Translations under genes and position numbers: made by a program | Part shown: positions 10,024 to 24,600 of the stretch, piece by piece | Layout of the letters: each line of letters opens with the position of its first letter | Position numbering within the stretch: the stretch's first letter is position 1 | IMG/VR virus record: IMGVR_UViG_3300035438_000341 | Location: 32,047 to 96,046 of that record | DNA from: a virus | Length of the DNA stretch: 64,000 bases | Direction: 5' to 3' (one strand) | Notes under the pieces: model-generated | The model's database searches: none | Seen by the model: only the letters and a program-made list of their open reading frames with translations | What the model was told of the DNA's origin: nothing

Positions 10024-12639
10024 ATGGCTTCATACACAGACATCACCCCCACTTTCAATCCCTACGTTAAGCAATTGCCTGTTGAGGCAATGGCTGAAGT
10101 GGGTATGTACAAACAACAAAAGTATGATGAGGGTATACAGAAAATACAAACTAACATTGATAACATTGCTGGACTTGATGTTCTTAGAGATGTAGATAAA
10201 GCATATCTACAATCTAAACTCAATCAACTAGGTAATAACCTCAGTACAGTTGCAGCTGGAGATTTCTCTAATTTCCAATTGGTTAATTCTGTTAATGGAA
10301 TGACCAATCAAATATCCAAAGACCCTAATGTACTAAATGCAATAGCATCTTCTAAGACTTATAGAAAAGGATTAGAAGAGATGGCTGCTGCTAATAAAGA
10401 TGGTAAAGGATCTGCTTCTCACGATTGGTTATTCAAAACTGATGCTAACGATTGGTTAACTAGTGGAGATTTAAATAAATCATTTACTGGTGGGTATAAG
10501 CAATACAGTAATTATAAAAAGAATGGAATAGAAGTTATCAAAGCATTAGTTAAAAATGAAACTACTAAAGATGTAGCAATTGAGTATGACAAGAATGGTA
10601 ATGTGATTGTATTAGATGCAATGACACGTACAAAGATTGCAGGAATAACACCTGAAAGAATACAAGCAGCTTTGATGGTGGGTCTTAGTCCTAATGATTT
10701 TCAATCAATGCAAATTGATGGTAGATATAATTATTCAAATTCTACACCTGAACAATTTGTTTCTGATATCAATAAATCATATAAGACAGATTATGATAAG
10801 ATAAAGATGCAAAGAGACATGACAGTTAATGCCATGGATACAACTAGTTCAGCATCTACTAAAATGGAATTACAAAAACAAGTTGACTCATTTGACAAAA
10901 CATTAAAAAATTTATCAGATGAATATGGAAATGTTACTAAAACATTTGCTCAAGGTGATGTAGAATCCGCTAAGGCAAGACTTCACACTACTAAATGGAT
11001 TAGTAATTTTTCTAATACATTTGCTAGCCAAGATGTATCTCAAACATATGAGTCTAGTCCATTTCAACAAGTTAAGCAATATAAGGAAACTAAAGAAATT
11101 GAATATAGAAAATGGTTAGCTACATATAATCAAACACAACAGTTTCATCAGGATGATATTTATTTTAAAAAGAGAGATGATGCTAGAGCTGAACGTAAAG
11201 AAGTAAGAGAAGAAAAGTTAGCAGGTCTTCAAAGTGGATATGGAGGAGTTCCTTTCTCTGTTGATCAAAAAGAACTTCCTACGGTTACTCTTGATAAAAT
11301 TAATGATAAAATAAAAAATGATAATAAAGCTATAGCCAATAGTGAAAATGAAATAATGGAAGCCTTTGATAAAAAGGGAGATACATTATGGTTAGATCAA
11401 CAACGAGTGGCATGGCAAAGCGGTAAGTATGTAGATCCTTTATTGAGATCACATTTTAATACAACAGAACCTTTGAAAAGAGATGCATTTGCTAATATTG
11501 GAATGATTACAGATATAAATAATAAACTAGATAGTAAATTTGGAAAAATAGAAGATTATATCCCTGCTGGTTCTAAATCTGTTACAGTTAGTTTTCCTGG
11601 TGGAGCATACAAATATTCTCCTAAAGATTTTGTTGAATTTAATAATAAAGTGAACAACTATATAATAAGGGGTAGTGGTGATGGTAGATCTACAGGAGGT
11701 GGTGGTGCCCCTGGAACACAAAGTTCAGGAGCAATGTATGATAATGCAAGAGCTAAAAAAGAACTTTCTGATAAAGAATATTATTTATTTCTAGCAAAAA
11801 CTCAACCCTATTCAAATAATGCTGGATTTAAAACACTTAATCAATATTCAAATGAATATTTTAAAAATGTAAACTTTCCATATCAAAAAGTTTTAGTAGA
11901 AAGAAACAAAGAAACTGCTCAAATGGTTAAAGATAGAGTGGTAGCAATGCAGGGTAATGAGTATGGTATTCCTTTAGATAATGAAGCACAGAAAACTAGC
12001 TTTGGAAATGCTCTTATGAGTTTTGCTAATCTTGCTGATAAACAAGATGGAGGATTACCTAACTCTCCAGGTCTTGATACAAAAGCATTAAGAGCTATTG
12101 CAGGAGATCTTCAAAATGCAACAATACAAATTGTTGAAGGAACTGCATATGCTCCTGGAATGTATCAAGTTACAGCAGCAGGAAAAGATGGTACACCTCA
12201 AACATTTAGAGTTCCTACAGAAGCATACAGATCTGTATTTGGTAATAGATTTGAAGCTGATCCACAGATAGCAGCAATTAGACCTTTGCAATCACAACAA
12301 ATAAGAGCAGGTGGTGGTACAACAGCAATTGATGGTGGAAAAACAAATATAAGTAATTCTTATATGGGAAAAGCTACAGATTTTGTAAATGTAAGACATT
12401 ATGGAGTTTCAGGAAACTTAGTTACAAGTCAAGATGGTCTAAACTCAATTAGACTTAATATAACAGATCCTAAGACTAACAAAGTGTTAATTCAAGATCT
12501 TGCATATCCAGATTTTAATATACCAGCTAATCAAGTAAACAATGCAGTGCTAGGATTGACTGATGAAAGAATATTTGAGTTATTAAATAATAGAAAGCCT
12601 TCAGCTTCAGAATTAAAAACATTAAGACAAAAACCATAA
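10024..12639 (+). CDS. crAss-like virion cargo protein, 871 aa
   Basis: The N-terminus (PTFNPYVKQLPVEAM, then YDEGIQKIQTNIDNIAGLD at about 40-58) is a signature I associate with a conserved cargo protein next to the RNA polymerase genes of crAss-like phages. The chain is hydrophilic and mostly helical to about residue 420, with a charged segment near 360-400. A Gly-rich linker (about 555-565) separates it from a C-terminal part that is more beta-rich. There is no membrane span and no enzyme motif. The vRNAP gene begins 2 nt after its stop, so the two are co-translated from the promoter just upstream. It is likely packaged and ejected with the polymerase; the function is otherwise unknown. Confidence 0.62.
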   Translation: MASYTDITPTFNPYVKQLPVEAMAEVGMYKQQKYDEGIQKIQTNIDNIAGLDVLRDVDKAYLQSKLNQLGNNLSTVAAGDFSNFQLVNSVNGMTNQISKDPNVLNAIASSKTYRKGLEEMAAANKDGKGSASHDWLFKTDANDWLTSGDLNKSFTGGYKQYSNYKKNGIEVIKALVKNETTKDVAIEYDKNGNVIVLDAMTRTKIAGITPERIQAALMVGLSPNDFQSMQIDGRYNYSNSTPEQFVSDINKSYKTDYDKIKMQRDMTVNAMDTTSSASTKMELQKQVDSFDKTLKNLSDEYGNVTKTFAQGDVESAKARLHTTKWISNFSNTFASQDVSQTYESSPFQQVKQYKETKEIEYRKWLATYNQTQQFHQDDIYFKKRDDARAERKEVREEKLAGLQSGYGGVPFSVDQKELPTVTLDKINDKIKNDNKAIANSENEIMEAFDKKGDTLWLDQQRVAWQSGKYVDPLLRSHFNTTEPLKRDAFANIGMITDINNKLDSKFGKIEDYIPAGSKSVTVSFPGGAYKYSPKDFVEFNNKVNNYIIRGSGDGRSTGGGGAPGTQSSGAMYDNARAKKELSDKEYYLFLAKTQPYSNNAGFKTLNQYSNEYFKNVNFPYQKVLVERNKETAQMVKDRVVAMQGNEYGIPLDNEAQKTSFGNALMSFANLADKQDGGLPNSPGLDTKALRAIAGDLQNATIQIVEGTAYAPGMYQVTAAGKDGTPQTFRVPTEAYRSVFGNRFEADPQIAAIRPLQSQQIRAGGGTTAIDGGKTNISNSYMGKATDFVNVRHYGVSGNLVTSQDGLNSIRLNITDPKTNKVLIQDLAYPDFNIPANQVNNAVLGLTDERIFELLNNRKPSASELKTLRQKP

Positions 12640-12641
12640 CA

Positions 12642-15600
12642 ATGGCAGAAAATAATCTAGAATCAATTGATAAAGCACAAAATGGTGCAGCAGCAGTAAA
12701 TCCTGTTCCTACACAATTAAATGTAGAAACACCAATGTTAGATAGACTTGATCTTGAAAATCAATTTGGTGGATATACAGCTCCTGGTATTCCAGAACCT
12801 TTGCCTACATATGCAAGTCCAGATAATGTTTATCCTGATGCAGTACCCTTAACAAGTAATCTTGGTGGAGGTGGTGATGATGGTTCTTTGGAATCACTTT
12901 ATTCTTCATTGCGTACACCTACTTCTACTAAACCAGGAGGAAGTATAATGAGAACTCTTTCTGAAGTGTCATCTAACAGATATGATAACTTTGTTCCTGG
13001 AGATTATAATAACGAAGATGCTTATGCTCAAAATCAATCTTGGACATCTAAAATGATCAATGGTGTAGGTAAAGGACTTTTACTTACAGGTACAACATTT
13101 CTACAAGGTACTGTAGGTATGGTTAATGGATTGGTTCAATGGGGAAAGGATGGGAGATTTGCTTCTTTTTATGATAATGATTTTAATAGAAACTTAGATG
13201 AAGTAATAAGAAAAGCTGAAGATGTTGCTCCTAATTTTTATACTGATGTAGAAAAAAATGCTAGTTGGTATTCTCCTGATTATTTTTTAACAGGAAACTT
13301 TTTATGGGATGGTGTTGTTAAGAACATGGGATTTGCTGCTGGAGCTTATTTAACTGGTGGAGTTTATTCTGCTGGATTAAAAGGACTCGCTGCACTTCCA
13401 GGTGCATCTAGACTATTATCTATGGGTAAAGTTGCTGAAGCAGTTGCTAAGTCAGAAGAGATGTTATTAAAACTTGATAAAGGAACAGAGGCTTATGGAA
13501 AAATAAAAGCATTGTCTGATTCCTATTTAAGAACATATAATATTTTAGATAAAGGACATAGAGCTGTTGTTGCAGGATTGTCTACTAGTGGGGAAGCTGG
13601 ATTTGAAGCATTTCAAAATCTTAATACTTTTAGAAATCAAAAAATACAAGAGTTTAAAGATAAAAATAATGGACTAGAACCAAAAGGTGCTGATCTTGAT
13701 AACATTAATAGATCTGCTGATAGTGTAGGTAATGCTTCTTTCTTAGGGAATGTTGCTTTACTTAGTGCTACTAACTATATTCAATTTCCTAAAATACTAG
13801 GAAGTTCTTATAAAGCAGAAAAGGGAATTATAAATAATGTTACTAGAGGGATTGGAGATATAACTACAGATGCTGCAGGTAAGTTTGTTGCAAAAACTCC
13901 TAAGAATAAAGTATTAAACACTATAAATAAAATAAGACCTTATACTTTTTCTGCCTCAGAAGGGTTTGAAGAAGGTGCTCAGTTTTCTATAGGTGTTGGT
14001 GTAAATGATTATTATAATAAAAAATATAATAATGAACCTACTAGTTGGTTAGATGCTTTATCAACAGGAATTACTGAAGGATTTTTATCAGATGAAGGAG
14101 CTAAAAATGTTTTAATAGGAGGATTGTCTGGTGCAATAATGATGGGAAAAAGTAAATTCCAAGAAGGAAGAGAAACATCAAAAAATACAGCAGAAGCAAT
14201 AACACAATTCAATAACTATCAATTATCTGATTTTACTAAAGAAACAAAAGACTCTGTAAATAGAGGAACTGTTCTTCAAGAAGAAAGAGAGCAGTTATTA
14301 AAAGAAGGAAACATAACAGAAAGTAAAGATAAAGAAACTGATTACATTATTAATTATCTCACTCCTAGAATTAAATTTGGAAGATTTGATTTAGTAAAAG
14401 CTGAGATAGATGATTACAGAACTCTTGCTAGTACTAATGATGGGTTTAATGAATTAGTAAAAGAAGAAAAAGCTCTTCCTACAGATACTAGAGAAGCATT
14501 CTTGGATAGACTTAATAAATTTGAACAGACAGCAAATAATGTAAAATCTTTATATCAAACTTTAAACTTACGTTATAGTGGCTTAGCAAATGCAGATGGA
14601 ACTCCTATGTACCCTACTTCTGTAATAGATAAAATGTTATATGCCACTACTAAAATTTCAGACTATGAACAAAGAATTCCAGAATTAACAAGTCAGTTAA
14701 TAGGAAGTGTAGATAATATAGATGAAATTTTACAAGATGTTTCTGAGGGTAAATTAGATACGTTTAATACAGCTGTTGCTAATCTTCAAGCAAGTAAACT
14801 TATTAATAAAGAAGAACTTATTGAAGCATTAGATGATGCTGCTTTTATGACTGCTAAAAGAGATGTATTATTAAAGCAATATGATGGTTTAAAAAATAAC
14901 CCAGAAAAGTATGTAGCAGTTGAACCAACTATAACTGATAGTGAAGGTAATGTATTAGATGAAAATGGAAACATTGTTCCTAAAGAAACTGTTATAGTTA
15001 AAGTTAAAGATGGTAAAACAGGACAAGTAGTAGATAAGAAAATTGAAATAGGTACTGAGTATGTACTTGGTAAAATAGTTAAATACGATAAAGATGGTAA
15101 TGAAGTTATTCAAGCTCCAACATTAAGTATATTAGCTGATAATGGTGATGGTACATTTAAAATTAAAGATAAGAATGGAATAAGAAATGTTTCTGCGGAA
15201 ACATTAGAAGGATATCAATTATCTAAACTTTCTGACATTACAAAAGATAAGAAGAAGAACTATGCATACATTAATAGAAATAACACTTTCTCAAATAAAT
15301 TAATAAAAGATGCTAATGGTAATCCTGTTATAGGAAGATTAGAATACTCTGCTAATAAAGACAGACTTACATTTGTATACAAGAATGAGAAAGGACAAGT
15401 TATAAGAAGTGAGGTTTGGAACAATATGTTCAAAGCTCAAGGTACATACAAAGAGGCTATTATTACACAAGTGGGAGAAGTGACTGCTGAAGCTGCACAA
15501 GCTACAGAGGAATTTGTAAATGCTGTAACCACTATATCACAAAAACTGCAAACACGTAACAATATTATACTAGACTTGTATGATAAAAGTGTTAAGCGTC

Positions 15601-18600
15601 TAGATGAGATAACTAAAAAATTAAACACTAGTAAAGAAAGAACAGCTAAAGCTCTTGAAGCATTAGAAGATCAACTTGCAAAAGAGAGCCTTACTAAGAA
15701 AGGAACTCCTAGAAAGAATCAAACTCCTGCAATGAAGAAGATAATCAATGAACTATCTTCTATACAAGCTACATTAAATAAAGAGAATGAACAACTATTA
15801 AGTGAGAAAGAAGAATTAGAATCTAACATACCTTTCTTTAAAGACTTCTTAGATAATCTTGAGTCTCTTCCTGAATCAGGTAGAGAGATGATTAAGTTAT
15901 TAAAAGATGATATTAACACTCTTGAGGACTTAATTGATATAACTAATCAAGCTATTAAAGATAATAGTAGTCTATTGAAACAAATAGAAGATGCATTTCT
16001 AAAAGCTGTTTCTATATTTAATGATTATATCAAAAGACTTCAACAAGAAAATCCAGGTGTACCATTATTTATAGATGACTTACAAGCTAATCTAGAAAGA
16101 GCATTAGGAGATGAAGGTGCACAATACTATATTAATAATAAACAGGGCATCACTACTCAAGTATTAGAACTAGAATCTGATATAAATGATTTCTCAGCTG
16201 AGTTAAAAATACCTGCATTAAATAAAAAAGCAGAAGAGCTCGTTAAAGATATAGCAGATTTAAAAGAAGGCTTAGATAAACTTATCAATGAACAAATTGC
16301 TAAGAGAGAAATATTAAATGCGTTTGAACAATTTGCAGAAGATGTAAAGAAACAAGAAGAAGAAGCTGCACAAATGCAACGTAATGTTACATTAGGACAA
16401 GAGCTTCTTGGTACATTAACAGGAAGTGTACAAAACTTCTTTGGTACAAAACCATATGAGCAAGAAGCTAAAAAAGATAAACTTACTGTTGTAGGAGCTA
16501 CTAAACCATTCACAGGAGATACTGTTGAAAGACCTCTTCCAGGATATGCTGCAAGAGTTAATCACTTTGGGACAAGAGTTTCTGATATGGATAATGTAGA
16601 TGATCTTAGAGGTGTTATTGTAACAGCTAATACAGAAGATCAAATACTTTCTGGATTAACAGAAGCGTTTCTTTCTGAAGATATAACAGATGCAAAAAGA
16701 AAAGAAGAAGTCAGAAAAGAAGTTATATTCTTAGTTGTAACAGAGAATGGACAACTTGTAGATAAGGATGGGAAACTTATTCCTGGAAAATCTGCAGATG
16801 AAACACAAGAAGCTTACAACAAAAGACTTTATGACAATGCTATATTCCAAGTGTTTCCTTCTGCTTCATTAGCTTATACAAAAGGAGATGTTGAAACAGG
16901 ATCAATGTTTAGAGACACTGTTCCTGAATATGAAAGAGAAAGTCTTAAAGAGCAATATAAAGCATGGAGAGATGGACAATTATCAAATACAACATTAGAT
17001 AAGAAAGGACAAAAGTTTAAAACATCTTTTGGTAATCTAGAGTTTGTTAAATATAAAAATGCAGATGGCACAACATCTGTAGATACTTCTGCAAGAACTT
17101 CTGCACAAGATGCTGGATTATTAGCTAAAGGTATACTTAATAGAGATGCTGTCATCACTGTTGCTACAACTAATGATGATAAGTCTGAAGGAAGTGTTTC
17201 TTTCAAGAGTCCTAAAGGTAGAGTGTTCTTACGTATACCAGGGCAAGGACTTGTTAGACTTTATAATAAAAAGTTTAATAAAACAGAATCAGAAACAATA
17301 TTTGATGCTATGTTAAACTTAGCTAAAAATGCTTCTGCGAATGGTTCATTATTCGGTAATGAAAAAGAAGAAGTTAATAAGAATATTTTAAACTGGTTAA
17401 AGAGCGTTGTATATTGGGGAATTGCAAAAGATAAAGAAGGAAACAGAAAACCTGCTGGATATAATAACATTTGGTTTGAAGATGTTATGGAAGATGGTAA
17501 ACAAGTTAAGAAGTTGTTTATGTCTGGTCTTCAAAAAGAATCTCAAAGATATTTTGACTTTACACCACAAGGACTTATAAATAGTAAACAAGATATTCTT
17601 GGATTGCTAGGACAAATGTATGCTAATACAGATGCTAAAAAAGTAAATATAGATACATACAATGCTCCCTACGATGAGATACTAAGTTTTGATAACCTAG
17701 GACTCCCTGTTACAAGAACATGGCCTAATTATCAAACATATTTATTGTCTGCAAACATTGTAGATAAAGATGGAAATGTTATAGGTAAAAGAACTGGAAA
17801 AGAAATTCCTCTTACAACACAAGTAAGACCTCTTACATCTGCAGAAGATACAAATAGAAAGGGTGTGTATTTCACATTGAATAGTTCAGTAGAATACACT
17901 GTACCTGCAGCTCCTATAGTTAAACCTGCAGTGGTGGTTACACCAGCACCAGTTGCTGCTACACCAACTGCTCAAGCTCCTGTAGCTCCCACAGCTTCAC
18001 CAGTAGTTCCACAACAACAACCTACACCTCCTGGACAATATAATTTAAATGGAGAAGCAGAAAATAGTAGAATGTTTGGTAATGGTGTAGGAGAAATAAG
18101 ATTTACATTCAATTCAGCAAAAGCAATTGAGTATATAAAATCTCTTTCTATAGATATATTTTCTATTCAAGGATTACTTCCTGCTGAAATATCTACAGCA
18201 TTTTTTAAGAATGACATCATGAATATAAATTCAGATGATGTAAAAATGAAAATTGGTCAGATAAAGGAAAACTTAAGAGATACTAACCCTGATGCAACTG
18301 ATGAAGAACTAACAGGTAAAGCTCTTAATATTGCTGTTAGTATGATATGGAAAGATGTTGCTCCACAAGTTGTAGGAGAAATGACTCCTGTTCAACCAGC
18401 AATAGCTGATGAAGCTCCAACATCTTTAGTAACAAGAATAAATGACACTATAACAAAAATATTTGAGTATGAATCATTATTTGATTTTAGTACAGATCAA
18501 CCAGGTAAAGTTGTTAAAGGAGAATTTATTCCTGATAATTTAGGATCTCAAATATTTGAAGCACTTAATAAATCCATTAAAGGAGAATTAGTAAAAACAG

Positions 18601-21600
18601 ACAAGGTAGAAGCACAAAAGTTATTTAAAGAATATGCTAAAGAAGTTCATCCAGATAAAAATACACAATCTAGTGAACGTCAAACTATAGCAGAAGCATT
18701 TTTTAAAGCAATGTCTGTTGCTAAAGAACAAGGTAGAGTAGATATATTAAATGAGTTAAAAGATAAATTTGATTTAGAAATAGCAGAAGTAACCACTGTA
18801 GTAAAAACTCCAATAGAAGAAGAAGAAGTAGTTACTCCTGAAAAAGTAGTTCCTGCAACTACACTTCCTGAAGGATTTATCAATCTAGATGATATAGAAG
18901 ATGTAGATGTTGATAGAAGTGAAATGAGAGTTGCACAAGCTATTGACAAACTAGATCAATTTAAAGCAGAGAACTGGAAGAAATTAGAAGAAGATTACAA
19001 TAAAATGCTTCCTAATGTTCCTTTATATAGAGTGAAGAACCTGATCAAAGGTACTAATGGTAGACAGCTTTGGGGTATGTTCCATGATGCTGCTGTATAT
19101 GTATATGAGAACGCAGAAGAGGGAACAGCTTACCATGAGGTGTTTGAAGCTGTATGGAAAATGTTTGCTGGACCAGCTCAGAAACAAGCTATTATTAATG
19201 AGTTCAAATCAAGAACAGGATCTTTTACTGATAGAGAAACTAGAAAGTCTGTAGAATATAAAAACGCCACTGCTTATCAAATCAAAGAACAATTAGCTGA
19301 AGAGTTTAGAGAAGCAGTTCTTTTTGATAAGTTAGGTAAACCATTAGAATCAAAAAGTTTAATAAGCAGATTGTTCTCTCAATTGATTGACGCTATTAAA
19401 GCTTTCTTTGTAGGACCTAGAGCTCAAATTAATACAAGAGAATTATTCAATAGAATTGGTAATGGATACTATGCTCAATTCAATCCATATGAAACACAAC
19501 TATCATATGCTAAGAAGGGTGTGATAGATATTGAAAATGCTCAAGCTAATCAAACTTCAGAAGGAAGATCAACAACAATCCCTGAGATTGAAATGCATGA
19601 CATTATTCAGCATATGACATTCTTGACATTGACTAAACTTTCATTAAACAATGAGAGTGTATTTACTGTTAATGATCAAAAAGAATCAGAATTATACCCA
19701 GCTCTTAAACTTGGTATATTAAAACTTCTTGCAGGACAAAAGAAATTAAATGATATATTAGTTACTGAAGGTAAGTCAACTTTAGAGAAAGTGACTAGAA
19801 TGAATAACAATCTTGATACACTATCATATAACATTCAAATGGAATGGGCTGAAATTACTGCCAATCATAAAGCACATTTGAAAACGTTTGATGTTCAGTT
19901 TGATGAGAATGATGAAGGTATATTAAACAGTGAAGAAAATACTGGTAGAGGAGAATTAGAAGCATCTAATAAAATTGATTCATATAGAAAAGCTAATGCT
20001 GCTTTGAAACTTGTATTGAGCACTATTCCTGTTACAGAAATGACAGGTGGTAAAATAGATTGGCTTCCTTCTTCTATAGGAGGAGTTACACTTATTCCTG
20101 CAGATCAGATACACATTGATTTAAAAAGTAAGTTACATAGTTCTATGGATATAGAAGATATGTTACTAGGTCTTAAAACAATGGCAGAGAATAATCCTAA
20201 TTACAATGCTTTATTTAGACGCTTAACTGGTAACTCTGCTAATCAAGGATTAGATATAACTACTATTCAAGAACATGACTTCCAATTAGCAGCAGCATTA
20301 TGGAAATCTATCAGTATGCAAAATCCTGATGTTATCACTGTGTTCCTTCAAGAAGATGGTGATGTAGTTGTAAGTAACTCTACACTTAGTAGTGCAGCTA
20401 AGCAAGCTAAAAAAGGGATGATTAATGATATAATATCTACATTAAAAGCAGATCAATCTAAGTATTTTAGATATGTACCAGCTACAGGTAGATACTATGC
20501 TAAAGATAATTTGAAAGCTTTAGAATTTGATGGTAGCGGTCTAAAGCAATATGTTGATTTTCTTAATTCAATTGGAATAGAATTTAATGAAAGAGACCTA
20601 GTAGATTTAAAAGCAGATCAACTTTCTGTATTTAAAAAATCAGTTGGATATATTAGAGAAGAACTTGCTAAGGTGGGAGATACAAAAATAGTAAAAGATG
20701 CAAATAATAATGATGTAGAAGAAGATGGTGGTATACGAAGTATCAGTACTAAAACATTAAATATTGATGGTAACTTATTTGAGTTAGCTATTGTAAAAGC
20801 TGTTATTGAAAATACAGAGTTTCAGTCTACATATTTTAACATTAATGGAGAGCGTACACAATCATTCATTGGTACCAATCTTATTAGTGCTTTACACAAC
20901 ACACTATCTAAACTAAAAAATATAGAGGATCTACAAAACGATCCTAGACATAAAAGATTTGCTTACTTAGCAGCAGGCAATGATGTATTTGTACAAGGAA
21001 GTCAAATGTTGAAAAAGATGTTTGATATAGTTGGAACAGATAGTACAGGAAAACGTAGAGCTGGTACAGAAGATATTGGAAAACCTGTTATTGTAGATGG
21101 TATAGTAGATGAAGAAACTGGTAAGAAAAAAGAAGCTTCTAAAGTTTCATACAGACAAAGACTTATACAGGAGTTAAATCTTAACCTATCTGGTATATTC
21201 ATGAACCTTGTTCCTGGAGATGCTTCATTGGAACATGCTATTAGAATGTACAATGCAAAAGATCCGTTTGTTTCAGAAGATCAATTACTCAACAAAGGCT
21301 ACTTAGATATATTCAAAGACTATTTCATGTCTGAAGTGGAACTAGTTAAAGAAAATAGAAATACAGCAAAAGATAATGGAAAAGATCTTCGTTTCTTTAA
21401 AGCTATTCTAGGAGATGAGGCACATAAAAAAATTGCTTCTAGAATTAAAAAAGACACTGATGCTGAACAATTATATCAAGATAATAAAGAAGCTATAAAT
21501 TCTGCAGTGGAGGCATTCATTAAACAAGAAACAGAAGATACAGAAGACTTATTAAGATCATATGATATTGTAACAACAGAAGATGGACAAGTTAGTGTAG

Positions 21601-24600
21601 ATAAGGTGAGCTTATTTAAAAAAGGAGAAGCAGTTACACAAGCTGGTTTAAATACAAAATTAAAAGCATTAAGTATTAACTACATGATAGCTAATATTGA
21701 AATGCACAAAATTTTGTATTCAGATCCTTACCAATATAATGATGAGCTTAAACGTATCAAAAACTTTACATCTCCTGGACAACCATTAGTTCCTAGTTCT
21801 CAAAAGATAGATGCTAGACTTAATGAAATTTATAACAAAGGATTTGAACCTGATGATATTGGTTATATAGATATGACTCAAGATCATTTTAAATCTGTAA
21901 CACTTGCGGATGTATTAAGTACTAATAAGAATTTAGGATATGATGTTCCTTATGAGGAAACAGATGGTGGAGGATTAATTACACTTAAAGCAACTAAAGT
22001 ATTTAAACTTAGAGCTGGTACATGGACTTCTAATAATGAAAAACAATATAGATTTGATATAGCGTTTGAAGAATTATTTAAATCAGGTGCTAGTGAAGAA
22101 ACACTTAAGAAATTCTTAAAAGGTAATCCAGGTATTAAAGATACATACACACCTGTTAAACCTATTGTTAGAGGTAATAAAGACAATGGTAGAACTTATA
22201 ATGATATTGTTCTTCACAAATTTGCACTTGCTCCTATATCATTTAGAATTCTTTATGAAATGAATCCTGATTCTAATGCAATCAAATTGTATAACAAGAT
22301 GCAAGCAGAGAATATAGATTATGCTGTGTTTGCTTCTGGTAGTAAAGTGGGAACAGAAAAGATATCTCCTTTATATAATGCAAAAGGTGAGTTTGACAAT
22401 ACACCATTTCAAGATGCCAAAGAGAAAAAAGGTAATTTAGCTGACAATGTTAAGAGAGCAGTAACTAATATACCATTCACTATTGTAGCTGTACAATCAG
22501 AAGTTCCTTCTAAAGATGTTCCATCTGTTACACAGGGATCTCAGATTACTAAACTTGCTACAATGGATTATTTAGAATCTGGTGTACCTGTAGATTTTAT
22601 GGCTGGTAAAGAATTTGAAGATAGATTTCTTGCATGGTTAGATCTTGATGATAAATCAAGTTATAACAATGGTACAAACATCTATAATGAAATTGTAAAC
22701 AATCAAAAACTTTTAGAAGCTAGAATCGAAGATGCTGTAGAGTCTTTATACAAAAAACTTGGTATCAAAGAAACTGTAAATGAAGAAGGAAATAGAGAGT
22801 GGAGAATAGAAGACAGAGATAAATTAGTTAAAACTCTAACTGAAGAGATTGGTAAAAGAGAAATCAATTACAACATTACAGATGCATTTGAAGGATTTGT
22901 CAAAGGAGATGTTATATTAGAAGCTACTCCTATATACCAACAAGTTAGAAACATTCTTTATTCTATAGCTGATAAAACTATTGTACGTCCTAAAATATCA
23001 GGAGGTATGAAGGTGCAAGTTTCTTCTGCATTATTAGAATCTGTAAGAGCAGAAGGAAAACCTGTATTAGATGATAAAGGTAAGCCAACATTTAATAAAG
23101 ATGGTAGCCCTAAACTTTCATATGAATCTACTGAGTTAGAGTTCTATAAGAATGAAGATGGTAAGAGAGTGTGTGAGATAATGATTGGTAGATGGTTTAA
23201 ATCTAATAAATCAGATGCTGACCTAATGAATTACTTCAATAACACAGATGAAGGTAAGAAAGAACTTGCAGCTATTACAGGTGTAGCATTTCGTATTCCT
23301 ACACAGAAACAAAACTCTATTGATGTATTCAAGATAAAACAATTTCTTCCTAAAGACTTTGGTGATTCAGTGATTATTCCTTCAGCTCTTGTTAAGAAAG
23401 CAGGATCGGATTTTGATATTGATAAATTGTCAATCTATCTAAAAAACTTATTTACAGAAAATTCTGGAAAACTAAAAAGAATTCCTTTTTATGGCACAGG
23501 AGAAAATGCTAAAAAAGAATTTGGAAAATTGTATGATGTTGGATACTTTGATAACTACATCTCACAGATGAAAGATTCACTATCTTTAGAAAGTGCTGAA
23601 GATAGATTAATGGAAAGTATGTTCCCTGAAGAATATTCTTTACAAAGAGAAAATGTTATAGATACTTTATATAAAAAATCTTTAGAGAATGCATATATAC
23701 AATCTTTAGAAAACCTTATATCTCATCCATTAAACTATGACAACTTAGTTAAACCTAATGACGCTAAACCCTTAAGTGATCTATCAGACGCTATTCAAAA
23801 AGAAATGGGTTATGGTAAAGCAGATTTTGGTAATGTAGGTAATATGTTGAGTAGAAGATTTATGTCTAATCTAAGACAATCTTTTGTTGGTGGTAAACAA
23901 GCATTAGGTATTGCTGCTCAAGGACAAGTAGGACATGCTCAAAGACAACGTAGTGTTACATATATAGATGTAGATAGACTAGAAGGAGATTTGGTTGATG
24001 AACAAGATAAAATTATTCTTGGAACTAAATCAGATTCTACTATATTTGCTACAGATACAAACATTAACTTTCAAGAGTACAACTCTGCAGTGATTAATGG
24101 TGTAAAAAGACCAATGCTTTCATGGATTAAAAATAAAGCAGGAGAATACATTTCAGATATTAATGGGATGTTTATTGATGGATATGTGGATATCTCTAAA
24201 GGTGACTGGATTATAAAACTTGGAGCAACTACTAATACAGCTTCTACATGGTTGTTTTTAATTGATCTTGGTGTGCCTATTGACACTGTAGGATATTTCA
24301 TGAATCAACCTATCATTAGAGATTATTTACGTTCTATTGAGAACAAAGGATATTCTTGGTTATACATAGAGGATATGATAGAAGATAAACTTGCAGAATA
24401 TAGTCCTAGTAAAGAGTTTATTAAATCAGGAACATCTGTAAAAGGAATTCCTGCAGAAGCAGATTTATTTAAAATGCTTAAATATAATAATGCAGCTCCT
24501 AAATCAGACATGACAGATATTCAAAAACTTCAACAACAATATATGTTGAAAGAGTTCTTGAAATATGCTAAGATGGCTTCACATATGTTTAATGTATCAC

